Shown: positions 6,238-14,715 of the stretch, piece after piece | Layout of the letters: each line of letters starts with the position of its first letter | Position numbering within the stretch: the first letter of the stretch is position 1 | From: Bacteroidota bacterium | Lineage (GTDB): Bacteria; Bacteroidota; Bacteroidia; Flavobacteriales_D; Crocinitomicaceae | Assembly (NCBI GenBank): GCA_006226555.1 | Contig: SBGS01000253.1 | Coordinates: 1-21,960 of the forward strand | Length of the DNA stretch: 21,960 nucleotides | Reading direction: 5' to 3' | Notes under the pieces: model-generated | Told to the model about the DNA's origin: nothing | Database searches by the model: none | The model's input: only the letters and a program-made list of their open reading frames with translations | Program-made: the position numbers and the translations under genes

Positions 6238-8259
6238 ATGAATCTTGAATCGTTCAGAGCAGCAATTACAGAGGGGATACCAAGCACGTTACCTCCCAAA
6301 AAGGAGTATGATTATTCTTTGAATCATGCGCCTAAACGTAAGGAGATACTGAGCAGCGAAGAGAAGAAATTAGCGCTAAGAAATGCATTGAGATATTTCC
6401 CAACTGAGTTCCATGCTGAACTTGCTCCCGAATTTGCTCAGGAGTTAGAGACATACGGAAGAATATATATGTATCGTTTCCGCCCTGATTACGAAATGAA
6501 GGCGCGATCGATCGAGGATTATCCTGGAAACAGCATGCAGGCAAAAGCAATTATGCTGATGATCCAAAATAATTTGGATTATGCCGTTGCTCAGCACCCT
6601 CACGAGTTGATTACATACGGAGGGAATGGAGCCGTTTTCCAGAATTGGATCCAATATCGTCTTACCATGAAGTACTTGTCTGAGATGACGGACGAGCAAA
6701 CTTTGGTAATGTACTCAGGTCATCCAATGGGACTTTTCCCTTCTCATAAAGATGCACCTCGAGTTGTGGTAACAAACGGAATGATGATTCCTAATTATTC
6801 AAAACCGGATGATTGGGAAAAGTTCAATGCTCTTGGTGTTACACAGTATGGACAGATGACAGCCGGTTCTTACATGTATATCGGACCACAAGGAATTGTT
6901 CACGGAACAACGATCACCGTATTGAACGGATTCAGAAAAATCAAAAAGGAGCCGTCGGGATCTCTTTTCGTAACTTCCGGGCTAGGAGGAATGAGCGGTG
7001 CTCAACCCAAAGCCGGTAATATTGCAGGATGTATAACTATTTGTGCAGAGGTAAACCCAAAGATCACAAAGATCAGAAACGAACAGGGTTGGGTTAACGA
7101 GATCATCGATGATTTGGATGCATTAGTTAAGCGAGTTAGAGAGGCGCAAAATAGAAAAGAAGTAGTTTCCATTGCATTTTTAGGGAATGTTGTAGACGTA
7201 TGGGAAAAATTTGATAAGGAGTCTATTCATATCGACTTGGGCTCAGATCAAACTTCTTTACATAACCCATGGGCAGGTGGATATTATCCTGCAGGACTTT
7301 CCTTTGAAGAATCAAATGATCTAATGGCTTCAGACCCTGAATTATTCAAAGAAAAGGTTCAGGAATCTTTGAGAAGACATGCAGCAGCCATCAATAAACA
7401 CACGGCGAAGGGGACCTACTTCTTCGACTACGGTAACGCATTTTTACTGGAGGCTTCGCGTGCCGGAGCTGATATAATGGCTGATAACGGAATAGACTTC
7501 AGATATCCTTCATATGTACAGGATATTATGGGTCCAATGTGTTTTGATTATGGATTTGGGCCATTCCGTTGGGTTTGTGCTTCAAATGACCCTGCTGATC
7601 TTAAAATAACCGATGAGATCGCTTGCGAAGTCCTGGAAGAGATCATGAAAAATAGCCCTTCTGAAATTCAGCAGCAGATGGCGGACAATATTCAATGGAT
7701 CAAAGGTGCTCAGGAAAACAAACTGGTAGTCGGTTCACAGGCGAGAATTCTTTACGCAGATGCAGAAGGTCGCATGAAGATCGCCAATGCATTCAATGAT
7801 GCGATCAAGGCCGGTAAAATTGGACCAGTAGTATTGGGGCGTGACCATCATGACGTTTCAGGAACGGATTCTCCTTTCCGTGAAACATCAAACATTTATG
7901 ATGGCTCAAGATTTACAGCAGATATGGCGATCCACAATGTTATTGGAGATTCGTTCAGAGGAGCGACTTGGGTATCGATCCACAATGGAGGTGGAGTAGG
8001 TTGGGGAGAAGTGATCAACGGTGGATTCGGTATGTTACTCGATGGATCTGAAGACGCGGAGAGAAGATTGCGTTCAATGCTTCATTGGGATGTGAACAAT
8101 GGAATTGCCAGAAGAAGCTGGGCTCGTAACGAAGGAGCTATTTTCGCTATCAAACGAGCAATGCAGGTTGAGCCAAAACTGAAGGTCACGATTCCGGAAC
8201 TTGTTGAAGATACAATAATTGAAGGAGTTTTTCAAGTTGTTTCTTCAGACGGACAATAG
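6238..8259 (+). CDS. hutU: Urocanate hydratase
   Basis: Urocanate hydratase converts urocanate to imidazolonepropionate, the second step of histidine breakdown, using tightly bound NAD+ as electrophile. Recognisable blocks are YGGNGAVFQNW near residue 123, the turn GLGGMSGAQPKAGNIAGC (about 247-264), and GPMCFDYGFGPFRWVC, whose first Cys is Cys435; this is the block in which the family's essential cysteine lies. Near the C-terminus are GPVVLGRDHHDVSGTDSPFRE and SIHNGGGVGWGEVINGGFG. At 673 residues it is the long form, over 100 residues longer than the ~556-residue proteobacterial enzyme; I recall this length as usual in Bacteroidota. No hutH, hutI or hutG is adjacent, so the rest of the pathway must be elsewhere. 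Its last 15 bases overlap the end of the opposite-strand helicase gene. Confidence 0.95.
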   Translation: MNLESFRAAITEGIPSTLPPKKEYDYSLNHAPKRKEILSSEEKKLALRNALRYFPTEFHAELAPEFAQELETYGRIYMYRFRPDYEMKARSIEDYPGNSMQAKAIMLMIQNNLDYAVAQHPHELITYGGNGAVFQNWIQYRLTMKYLSEMTDEQTLVMYSGHPMGLFPSHKDAPRVVVTNGMMIPNYSKPDDWEKFNALGVTQYGQMTAGSYMYIGPQGIVHGTTITVLNGFRKIKKEPSGSLFVTSGLGGMSGAQPKAGNIAGCITICAEVNPKITKIRNEQGWVNEIIDDLDALVKRVREAQNRKEVVSIAFLGNVVDVWEKFDKESIHIDLGSDQTSLHNPWAGGYYPAGLSFEESNDLMASDPELFKEKVQESLRRHAAAINKHTAKGTYFFDYGNAFLLEASRAGADIMADNGIDFRYPSYVQDIMGPMCFDYGFGPFRWVCASNDPADLKITDEIACEVLEEIMKNSPSEIQQQMADNIQWIKGAQENKLVVGSQARILYADAEGRMKIANAFNDAIKAGKIGPVVLGRDHHDVSGTDSPFRETSNIYDGSRFTADMAIHNVIGDSFRGATWVSIHNGGGVGWGEVINGGFGMLLDGSEDAERRLRSMLHWDVNNGIARRSWARNEGAIFAIKRAMQVEPKLKVTIPELVEDTIIEGVFQVVSSDGQ

Positions 8260-11200
8260 TTCCAGGTCATCTGAATAGTAAAGGTATCCTTTAACATTCG
8301 GGAAATTCATTTCGCGCAGCAGGCTGCAGTATGTACTTACTTGTTTAAGGTCCTTTTTCTGATTGTGCTTACCCGTTTTGAAGTCTATGACGATAGTTTC
8401 ATCTTGCTTCTTAATGATACTGTCCGGACGAAGTTCTTCACCGGTTTCGCTGAGTAATGTACATTCTTTTATTTCTTCCCCACCTTCAATGAGCTTTTTA
8501 TAGTTCTCATTGGTTAACACATTGATTACATCTTGACGCAATTGGTGAAGAAAGGAAGTCTGTATTTTACCAGATTTAATTTTTCGATCAATTACTGTTT
8601 CCATCTGTTCGATGGACAGCGGTGATTTTACCGAGGCAACAAGTTCATGAAATTGAACTCCGTACTGCCTTTCTGTTTCCAGATATCCCGTGTCGATCAA
8701 TTCCTCTTTGTCTTGTAATGCTATCTCAGGAAAGAACAACAGATCATTTACGCTGTGAGGGATATAAGGATTGGTTTTTTCTTTTTTTCCTTTATTGTTG
8801 CGGGCTTGAAAATCTGAAACGAATTGTGCAGAGTTTTCATTGACCGAACATCCTCCTAATTCTCGTAATATGGTATCGAAGAAAAGAGAAAATGAGTTTT
8901 TATCACAATTATAATTGAGTAGGACCAATCTTTCCTGTGGTCTGGTCATCGCAACGTAAAGTGCATTTACATTGTCTAAGAAGGTTTGGTCCTCTTCTTC
9001 TGTAAATATTTCCGAAGCTTTTTTTAAGACCTCATTTTTACCGGGCTTTTTGTAGATGAGCAAATCATCGTGGTCGTAGATGAACTTCTTCTTTGATTCA
9101 GTCCTAAAGTCCAATGTAGGTATGATGACTACCGGAAACTCAAGACCCTTTGATTTATGTATGGTCATTACCGTAAGTGCATCATCACTTTCCGGCACTT
9201 GCACTGCAAGATCCTTTTTCTTGGACTCGTAGAATTCCAGAAATGCCGTAAGATCAGGACCATGAACCTGTTCGAATTCAAAGATGACATCTGACAGGTG
9301 ATGCAGATATGCATTTTTCAATTCATCGAGCCCTATCAACTTCATGAAACGATGGTTTAGATCGTATAAGGTTTCGAAATGTTCAAACAACTTGTCTTTT
9401 TCAAAATGGTCTTCCACGAATGAATCGAAGTTGAATTCAGTGCTTTTTTCAGGATCGGAAGAGAGATAGTCTGAATAAGCAGAATGCAAGTGAGGAAATT
9501 TCTCGAAGTATTTGGAAGCAAAATAACGCTGTTCAGTTTTTCCTTCCGGGTTGATCCGGAATTTTAGGTAACTCATTACAAGCTGAACGGAAATATCAGA
9601 ATCGACTAATAATGATTCAGAAGAAACCACTTTAAAGCCTCTTTTGGTCAGATTTAAAGCCCAGGCGTTACATAATTTATTTGTCGGACCAAGAATACAC
9701 AGATCGGACGGCTGGAATCCATCACCAATGGCGTTGTTTATTTTTTCAATGATCACGTCGAGTAGTTGATCTTCATCCATGGATTCCTTGGATGAACAAA
9801 TATCTACACTGCCATTTAAATTGCTTTGAGGATGTTGTTCGATCGAGTTGTAGAATGATCTTCCTTTTTCAGACAAATGATTACGAAGAACTGAGAAAAA
9901 GTCATTGTTAAAAGAAACTATTTTCGCGCTTGATCTCCAGTTATCCTTTAATTCTGTCTTGTTGCCCATTACCTCAAAATAGTCAGACAATTGTTTGACT
10001 TTCGGGTCATTTTCCGGATTATAAATTCCTGGAAGTGCAATGAATTGTTCTGCCAGTCCATTTTTAAAACGATAGATGGATTGTTTCGCGTCACCCACGA
10101 TAAGGTTTAAATTCTCCGTAGAAATAGAATGATGTACAAGAGGGATAAGATTACGCCATTGCATGAAAGACGTATCCTGAAACTCATCTAAGAGGAAGTG
10201 AGCATATTTATTCCCAAGTCTCTCATATATAAATGGAGCATCCTCGTCCTGGATCAATTTGCCTATCAATTCATTGAATTCAGAAATACGGATCACGCGC
10301 TCATTTTTTCGGATACTCCCCAACTCCTGAGCAATGAACTTTAACAAGGCCATATTAAAGAAGTTCTTGTTATGATCAAGTATAGCGGCGTACTCTTCTC
10401 GATGACTATTCCAGTATCGAATGATCTCTCTCAAAAGAGAAGCCATTTCTTGCGGAAATACCTTTTTTCCCGGTTCATCAAGGTTTTTTTCAATGGTTGG
10501 AGTTACGATCTGATCCAAAGGTAATTCTTGAAGAGAAACCAATTTATTGAGTGAGTTCAATGTTGATTTTCCTCCGGGTAGTATTTCAGGATCAATGTGT
10601 TCAATTTCAGTCTTGAGCTGATCTGTTAAAACGGCTAGATCTCTGTCGATCTTGTGCTTTCTGGTTATTATCTCTTCACGATGAGCCGAGTTAAATGATG
10701 TGTTAAGCAATGTAGAAACCCCGTTCTTATTGCGTTCATCATTCAAAACTTTACTGAATTCAATAAGATCTGTTTTTACATTCCACTTTTCTCCATCTTC
10801 TATTCTTGAGCGTGCGTATTTGACTACAAGATCATTGATTTCCGGGAAATCTTTGTTCCCGAGCTTTGATAGTAGTTCATCAAGAACAAGATTCAGCACT
10901 TCATCGTCGTTAAAAACGATCTCAAAATCACCCGGAAGATCGAGGTCTCTGCTGAAAGCCTTGATCAGTCTTAGGTTGAATTTGTCGATTGTCATTACTC
11001 CAAATTCTTCGAATTGGTGCAGAATCTCTCGCAATGTTTCCTTACAATTCAGTATGATCTCTTCAGAGTTTAAATTCGTTTCATTCACCAGTTGCTGGAT
11101 CAGATCTTCCTTTTTACTCTTTCCATCGATCGGATGTCCTATATCATCCAGTGCTTCCAGTATACGATCTTTCATTTCAAGGGCAGCCTTATTGGTAAAT

Positions 11201-11343
11201 GTCATTGCAAGGATACCTTTGAACGATGTTCCGGAGTTGCGTGAATTCAAAATGAGTTTAAGGTACTCCTTCACCAGATGATAGGTCTTACCCGATCCGG
11301 CAGAGGCATTAATAATTTTTAATGGTTTTTCACTCGAACTCAT
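8245..11343 (-). CDS. addA: AddA/RecB-type UvrD-family helicase with C-terminal PD-(D/E)XK nuclease
   Basis: A 1032-residue superfamily 1A DNA helicase-nuclease, likely the AddA subunit of an AddAB double-strand-break resection machine. Helicase motifs in order: Walker A ASAGSGKT (Lys19-Thr20), MTFTNKAALEMKDR, Walker B LLDEFQDTSF (Asp386-Glu387), LIVGDAKQSIYRF, DNWRSS, TVMTIHKSKGLEFPVV, and NALYVAMTRPQERL. The C-terminal RecB-like nuclease appears complete: His899 in QFHELV, Asp974 in LRPDSI, Asp987-Phe-Lys989 in VIDFKTG, and Gln1001/Tyr1005 in QVSTY. Length is slightly short of the ~1200-residue Bacillus AddA but usual for Bacteroidota homologues, by recall. The AddB partner is not in the window. 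It is divergent from the MbnP gene and convergent with hutU. The exact subtype is inference; a UvrD-family helicase-nuclease is certain. Confidence 0.9.
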   Translation of the reverse strand: MSSSEKPLKIINASAGSGKTYHLVKEYLKLILNSRNSGTSFKGILAMTFTNKAALEMKDRILEALDDIGHPIDGKSKKEDLIQQLVNETNLNSEEIILNCKETLREILHQFEEFGVMTIDKFNLRLIKAFSRDLDLPGDFEIVFNDDEVLNLVLDELLSKLGNKDFPEINDLVVKYARSRIEDGEKWNVKTDLIEFSKVLNDERNKNGVSTLLNTSFNSAHREEIITRKHKIDRDLAVLTDQLKTEIEHIDPEILPGGKSTLNSLNKLVSLQELPLDQIVTPTIEKNLDEPGKKVFPQEMASLLREIIRYWNSHREEYAAILDHNKNFFNMALLKFIAQELGSIRKNERVIRISEFNELIGKLIQDEDAPFIYERLGNKYAHFLLDEFQDTSFMQWRNLIPLVHHSISTENLNLIVGDAKQSIYRFKNGLAEQFIALPGIYNPENDPKVKQLSDYFEVMGNKTELKDNWRSSAKIVSFNNDFFSVLRNHLSEKGRSFYNSIEQHPQSNLNGSVDICSSKESMDEDQLLDVIIEKINNAIGDGFQPSDLCILGPTNKLCNAWALNLTKRGFKVVSSESLLVDSDISVQLVMSYLKFRINPEGKTEQRYFASKYFEKFPHLHSAYSDYLSSDPEKSTEFNFDSFVEDHFEKDKLFEHFETLYDLNHRFMKLIGLDELKNAYLHHLSDVIFEFEQVHGPDLTAFLEFYESKKKDLAVQVPESDDALTVMTIHKSKGLEFPVVIIPTLDFRTESKKKFIYDHDDLLIYKKPGKNEVLKKASEIFTEEEDQTFLDNVNALYVAMTRPQERLVLLNYNCDKNSFSLFFDTILRELGGCSVNENSAQFVSDFQARNNKGKKEKTNPYIPHSVNDLLFFPEIALQDKEELIDTGYLETERQYGVQFHELVASVKSPLSIEQMETVIDRKIKSGKIQTSFLHQLRQDVINVLTNENYKKLIEGGEEIKECTLLSETGEELRPDSIIKKQDETIVIDFKTGKHNQKKDLKQVSTYCSLLREMNFPNVKGYLYYSDDLELLSV

Positions 11344-11379
11344 TGGGACTAAAGTAACAATTCAATTTTTTTTTCTTCG

Positions 11380-11387
11380 TATATTTA
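11380..11387 (+). promoter_or_regulatory. Weak -7-like box before the MbnP-like gene
   Basis: TATATTTA agrees with TAnnTTTG at all fixed positions but the last. It lies 24 bases before the ATG at 11412, in the 68-base gap between two divergent genes that must hold promoters for both directions. A poly-T run precedes it. I found no convincing box for the minus-strand gene. Confidence 0.3.
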
Positions 11388-11411
11388 TAGGATATCTCCA
11401 AACATCTAAAG

Positions 11412-12170
11412 ATGAAACGAATTCTCCAATTTTCAGCACTAGCGATTATGTTGGTCACGGTGCATACTTCTTGTAAGAAAAAGGATCCGGTTGTAGTTGA
11501 AGACCTTCACACTAACCAATTAGAGTTATACATGGAACCTTATTTTGGATCAGAGTCATTAAAACTAGATAGCGTATATGTTACAGATGAAGGTTATAAA
11601 GTGAAATTCACGGATATCAAATGTTTTTTCGAAAATGTGCGTTCTTCAGACGGTATGTTAATAGATGCCGGTTTGTTTGATTACAGAGAGCGAGGGATGC
11701 TTGTTTTCAGAGCAGATGGACACCCGTCTAATTATCAAAATCTGGACTTTAACATTGGTGTTCAGAGCTCGATCAATCACGCTGATCCGTCCGCATTCGA
11801 TGTCAATAGCGTTTTAAATATCATGAATGCGAATGATATGCATTGGGGTTGGAATCCGGGATATATCTTCTTTAAAGTTGAGGCAAAAGCCGACACCATT
11901 GTAGATGCTATTGACAACTTTGATCTGAACGTTGTTTATCACACAGGATTAGATGTAAATCTGAGAACGAAGTCGTTTTCGAACATGAATTGGATTAAAC
12001 AGGCGGATTATTTATACCGTTCTACCCTAAAGTTGGATATGCTCAACTTCTTTAGAGGAGATAGTAATCCGATTGATCTTAAAACTGAATTTACTTCACA
12101 TTCTACAGCAAGTCAAGTGGTGTTAACAACCAAACTTGTCGATAATTTTCAATTTGCGATTAGTCAATAG
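11412..12170 (+). CDS. MbnP-like lipoprotein (copper-protein family)
   Basis: A 252-residue lipoprotein. The signal peptide ends VHTSC with Cys21 as the likely lipidated residue, followed by KKKD. The position -3 residue is His, so the lipobox is imperfect, but the Cys-Lys-Lys ending is common in this phylum. The mature part fits the MbnP family: an N-terminal beta-strand segment (LELYMEPYFGSESLKLDSVY), KVKFTDIKCFFENV, and the hallmark block NDMHWGWNPGYIFFKVEA with His144, Trp145 and Trp147. MbnP was described in methanotrophs as a partner of the di-heme enzyme MbnH, which converts a tryptophan of MbnP to kynurenine at a copper site. Here an MbnH-like gene follows with a 2-base gap, supporting the call. 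Which Trp would be modified cannot be read from this sequence alone. Confidence 0.8.
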   Translation: MKRILQFSALAIMLVTVHTSCKKKDPVVVEDLHTNQLELYMEPYFGSESLKLDSVYVTDEGYKVKFTDIKCFFENVRSSDGMLIDAGLFDYRERGMLVFRADGHPSNYQNLDFNIGVQSSINHADPSAFDVNSVLNIMNANDMHWGWNPGYIFFKVEAKADTIVDAIDNFDLNVVYHTGLDVNLRTKSFSNMNWIKQADYLYRSTLKLDMLNFFRGDSNPIDLKTEFTSHSTASQVVLTTKLVDNFQFAISQ

Positions 12171-12172
12171 TG

Positions 12173-13252
12173 ATGAAATTTCAACCAATTATTCTATTTC
12201 TTTCGACACTCGTTATTATTCTTTCTTGTAAGAAAGACAAGGTTACTTTTGAGCCTACACCATACGATCTGGCAATTCCTTCACATTTTCCAACTATGAT
12301 CATTCCGGACGATAATCCTATGACTGTTGAGGGAGTTGAGTTAGGCAGAAAACTATTTTATGAAACGCTGTTAAGTGGAAATAATACCATGTCATGCGCT
12401 GATTGTCATTCACCACAGGCTGCATTTTCCGACCCCAATCAGTATTCAACAGGAATTGATGGAATTCAGGGCAACCGGAATTCAATGGCTTTGATTAACT
12501 TGGGTTGGAACACATCCTTCTTCTGGGATGGAAGGGCTAAAACTTTGGAAGAGCAGATCCTTGAGCCCGTTGTGAATCCTATCGAAATGCACGAATCGTG
12601 GAAGAATGCCGTGAGTGAGCTTTCGGGTTCAGTGATTTACAGAAATATGTTCTATAAGGCCTTTGGAGAAGAAGGAATTGATTCTTTAAAAGTTGCAAAG
12701 GCTATGGCTCAATTCCTCAGGACAATGATCTCCGGTTCATCGAAATATGACGTGATGTACAAGTATGAAAATGGCTATACTTTAAGTAGTAAGGAGCAGG
12801 AAATTTTTCAGACGGTTACTGTTGATGAATGGCAAGGATATTCGCTATTTAAAAGTTTGGATGGAGCGGACTGCTTTCATTGCCACAACGGAGCTTTGAT
12901 GCAAGTGATGAAATTCAGCAACAATGGTTTGGATGCTACCTTTACCGACTTGGGTAGAGGTGAAGTAACCGGTGATCCAAATGACTTTGGTAAATTTAAA
13001 GTACCTACATTGCGGAATATAGCATTAAGCGCTCCTTATATGCATGACGGAAGATTCTCGACCCTTGAGGAAGTGGTAGACCATTATTCATTTGGCATAC
13101 AGAATAGTGCTACTATTGATCCATTGATCGAATATGCTTTTCAGGGAGGCGTGCAGTTAAATGCAACTCAACGCGCACAACTGATCGCATTTCTGAATAC
13201 GATGACAGATTGGGATTTCATCAACAATCCTGCATTTCAGAAACCCGAATAA
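12173..13252 (+). CDS. Di-heme cytochrome c peroxidase, MbnH/MauG-like lipoprotein
   Basis: A 359-residue exported di-heme protein. The signal ends ILSC, a good lipobox with Cys19, followed by KKDK. Two CxxCH heme-attachment motifs are present: CADCH at residues 75-79 and CFHCH at 234-238, one per domain. Family blocks around them are GRKLFYETLLSGNNTMSC, FFWDGRAKTLEEQ and PTLRNIALSAPYMHDGRF, the last typical of bacterial cytochrome c peroxidase/MauG proteins. It starts 2 bases after the MbnP-like gene; a GTG at 12170 is in frame and one codon upstream, but the ATG at 12173 gives an ordinary start. Coupling with MbnP suggests an MbnH-like role, oxidising a partner tryptophan, rather than peroxide removal. 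That choice is inference from context. Confidence 0.88.
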   Translation: MKFQPIILFLSTLVIILSCKKDKVTFEPTPYDLAIPSHFPTMIIPDDNPMTVEGVELGRKLFYETLLSGNNTMSCADCHSPQAAFSDPNQYSTGIDGIQGNRNSMALINLGWNTSFFWDGRAKTLEEQILEPVVNPIEMHESWKNAVSELSGSVIYRNMFYKAFGEEGIDSLKVAKAMAQFLRTMISGSSKYDVMYKYENGYTLSSKEQEIFQTVTVDEWQGYSLFKSLDGADCFHCHNGALMQVMKFSNNGLDATFTDLGRGEVTGDPNDFGKFKVPTLRNIALSAPYMHDGRFSTLEEVVDHYSFGIQNSATIDPLIEYAFQGGVQLNATQRAQLIAFLNTMTDWDFINNPAFQKPE

Positions 13253-13255
13253 TTT

Positions 13256-13263
13256 TAAATTTG
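13256..13263 (+). promoter_or_regulatory. Bacteroidota-type -7 box after the peroxidase gene
   Basis: TAAATTTG matches TAnnTTTG and lies 21 bases before the ATG at 13285, three bases after the peroxidase stop. TTTC at 13235-13238, spacing 17, is a possible weak -33 element. It suggests the next two genes form their own unit. Confidence 0.5.
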
Positions 13264-13284
13264 TTTTGAACGCACACAAGATAT

Positions 13285-14709
13285 ATGATTGACGAGAGAA
13301 GGTTAACAACAGAAGAAAAGGCGCTAAAGGTCAATTTGACGTCTGATATATATGGATGTTTCGCCGAGATCGGAGCAGGACAAGAAGTAGCTGCAAATTT
13401 CTTTAAAGCGGGAGGAAGCTCTGGTACAATTGCACATACGCAATCAGCTTATGATATGAAAGTCTCTGATTCCATGTATGGTAAAGCAGAGCGTTATGTC
13501 TGTGAAGAGCGATTGTTAACGATGTTAGGAACGGAATACAATTCTTTGTGCGAACGTTTACCGAATAAATATAAAGAAGCACGATTTTTTGCCTTCTGTA
13601 ATACGGTAGAGTCTCTGAACTATCACAAAACAAATCAGGGACAAGGCTGGGTTGGTATGCGCTTTCAGCTTTCTTTGGGTTCTGAACCGAATGATGTTAT
13701 TCTGCATATTAAAATGCACGATAATAGTCACAAGGCACAACAGGAAGCAATTGGTATTCTGGGTGTAAATCTTGTTCATGCTTGTTACTTCCATAATCAC
13801 GATCTTGACGAATTCCTGGCGCATCTTGTTCAACGATTGCCGCGTGAGCGAATGGAGATAGATATGTTGAGAGTTTCAGGTCCTGATTTTGACAATGTAG
13901 ATAACCGTATTATTGCACTTAATCTGGTAAAACGAGGTATCACGGATTCAACCATGTTTGACCTTAGTGGAAACGTGCTTCAGCCTGCAACTGCTTTATA
14001 CAAGAAAAACATTCTTTTGATCAGAGGAAGGTTCAGACCTGTTACGAAGGTTCATATAGATATGCTTGAAAAAGGATTGGAACAATTCCAGGCAGAAGAG
14101 GGCATATCAAAGGAAAATGTACGTGTGATCGTAGAGCTCACGTTAAAGGATCTTACAGCAGATGGAAAGATATCGGACAAAGACTTTGTAGATAGGGCGG
14201 AGTTATTAGGTTCGCTTGGATATACGGTAATGATTTCAAACTACCTGAAGCACTATAAAATGGTAGACTATCTGGCGCCGATCAGTCGTGGGCATCTGAT
14301 AGGAGTGATTGTTGGAGTTTACAACTTACAAACAATATTCGATGAGCGCTATTATGACAATCTACCAGGCGGATTATTGGAAGCATTTGGTCGCGGATTT
14401 GGTCACAATGTGAAGATTTACGTTTATCCTGCGAACAACGTTGAAACGGGTGACCTATACTCGCTTGACAATTTTGTTGTACCTAGGAATTTGGTGGGTC
14501 TTCTGGAATACATGAAAGACAACAATAAGCTGGCAGCATTTGAAAACTTTGACAGCTCATTACTCGGTATCATATCAGATGACGTATTGGCTAAGATCCG
14601 AACGGGTGCTTTGAGCTGGGAGGAAGACGTTCCGGCAGAAGTAGTTAAAGCAATTAAGGAATACGAGCTATTTGGCTACAAGAGACCTGAGCACCAACTG
14701 CAATCCTGA
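13285..14709 (+). CDS. Conserved cytoplasmic protein with nucleotidyltransferase-like motif
   Basis: A 474-residue protein without signal peptide or membrane segment. I recognise a conserved Bacteroidota family from its opening (RRLTTEEKALKVNL, IYGCFAEIGAGQEVAANFF) but know no proven function. Database entries for relatives, as I recall, carry labels such as nicotinate-nucleotide adenylyltransferase or, implausibly, TonB-dependent receptor; no barrel or plug is visible here. The only enzymatic hint is GRFRPVTKVH at residues 248-257, after a hydrophobic strand (KNILLIR). It resembles the G-x-F-x-P-x4-H motif by which NMNAT-type nucleotidyltransferases bind ATP. I do not see a convincing second motif (ISSTxxR), although ISRGHLIG near residue 333 might hold that place. 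It probably shares a transcript with the WYL regulator six bases downstream. Confidence 0.6.
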   Translation: MIDERRLTTEEKALKVNLTSDIYGCFAEIGAGQEVAANFFKAGGSSGTIAHTQSAYDMKVSDSMYGKAERYVCEERLLTMLGTEYNSLCERLPNKYKEARFFAFCNTVESLNYHKTNQGQGWVGMRFQLSLGSEPNDVILHIKMHDNSHKAQQEAIGILGVNLVHACYFHNHDLDEFLAHLVQRLPRERMEIDMLRVSGPDFDNVDNRIIALNLVKRGITDSTMFDLSGNVLQPATALYKKNILLIRGRFRPVTKVHIDMLEKGLEQFQAEEGISKENVRVIVELTLKDLTADGKISDKDFVDRAELLGSLGYTVMISNYLKHYKMVDYLAPISRGHLIGVIVGVYNLQTIFDERYYDNLPGGLLEAFGRGFGHNVKIYVYPANNVETGDLYSLDNFVVPRNLVGLLEYMKDNNKLAAFENFDSSLLGIISDDVLAKIRTGALSWEEDVPAEVVKAIKEYELFGYKRPEHQLQS

Positions 14710-14715
14710 TCTGAT

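Noticed and set aside
10700..11281. A 193-codon plus-strand frame opposite the helicase gene
   Set aside because: Ser/Phe-rich mirror of the conserved helicase N-terminus; no domain, promoter or start context.
12173..13252. Ordinary periplasmic peroxide-scavenging cytochrome c peroxidase
   Set aside because: Not excluded, but tight coupling to an MbnP-like gene makes an MbnH-like role more likely.
13285..14709. TonB-dependent receptor, a label I recall for relatives of this protein
   Set aside because: No signal peptide, no plug domain, no beta-barrel pattern; the sequence looks like a soluble cytoplasmic protein.
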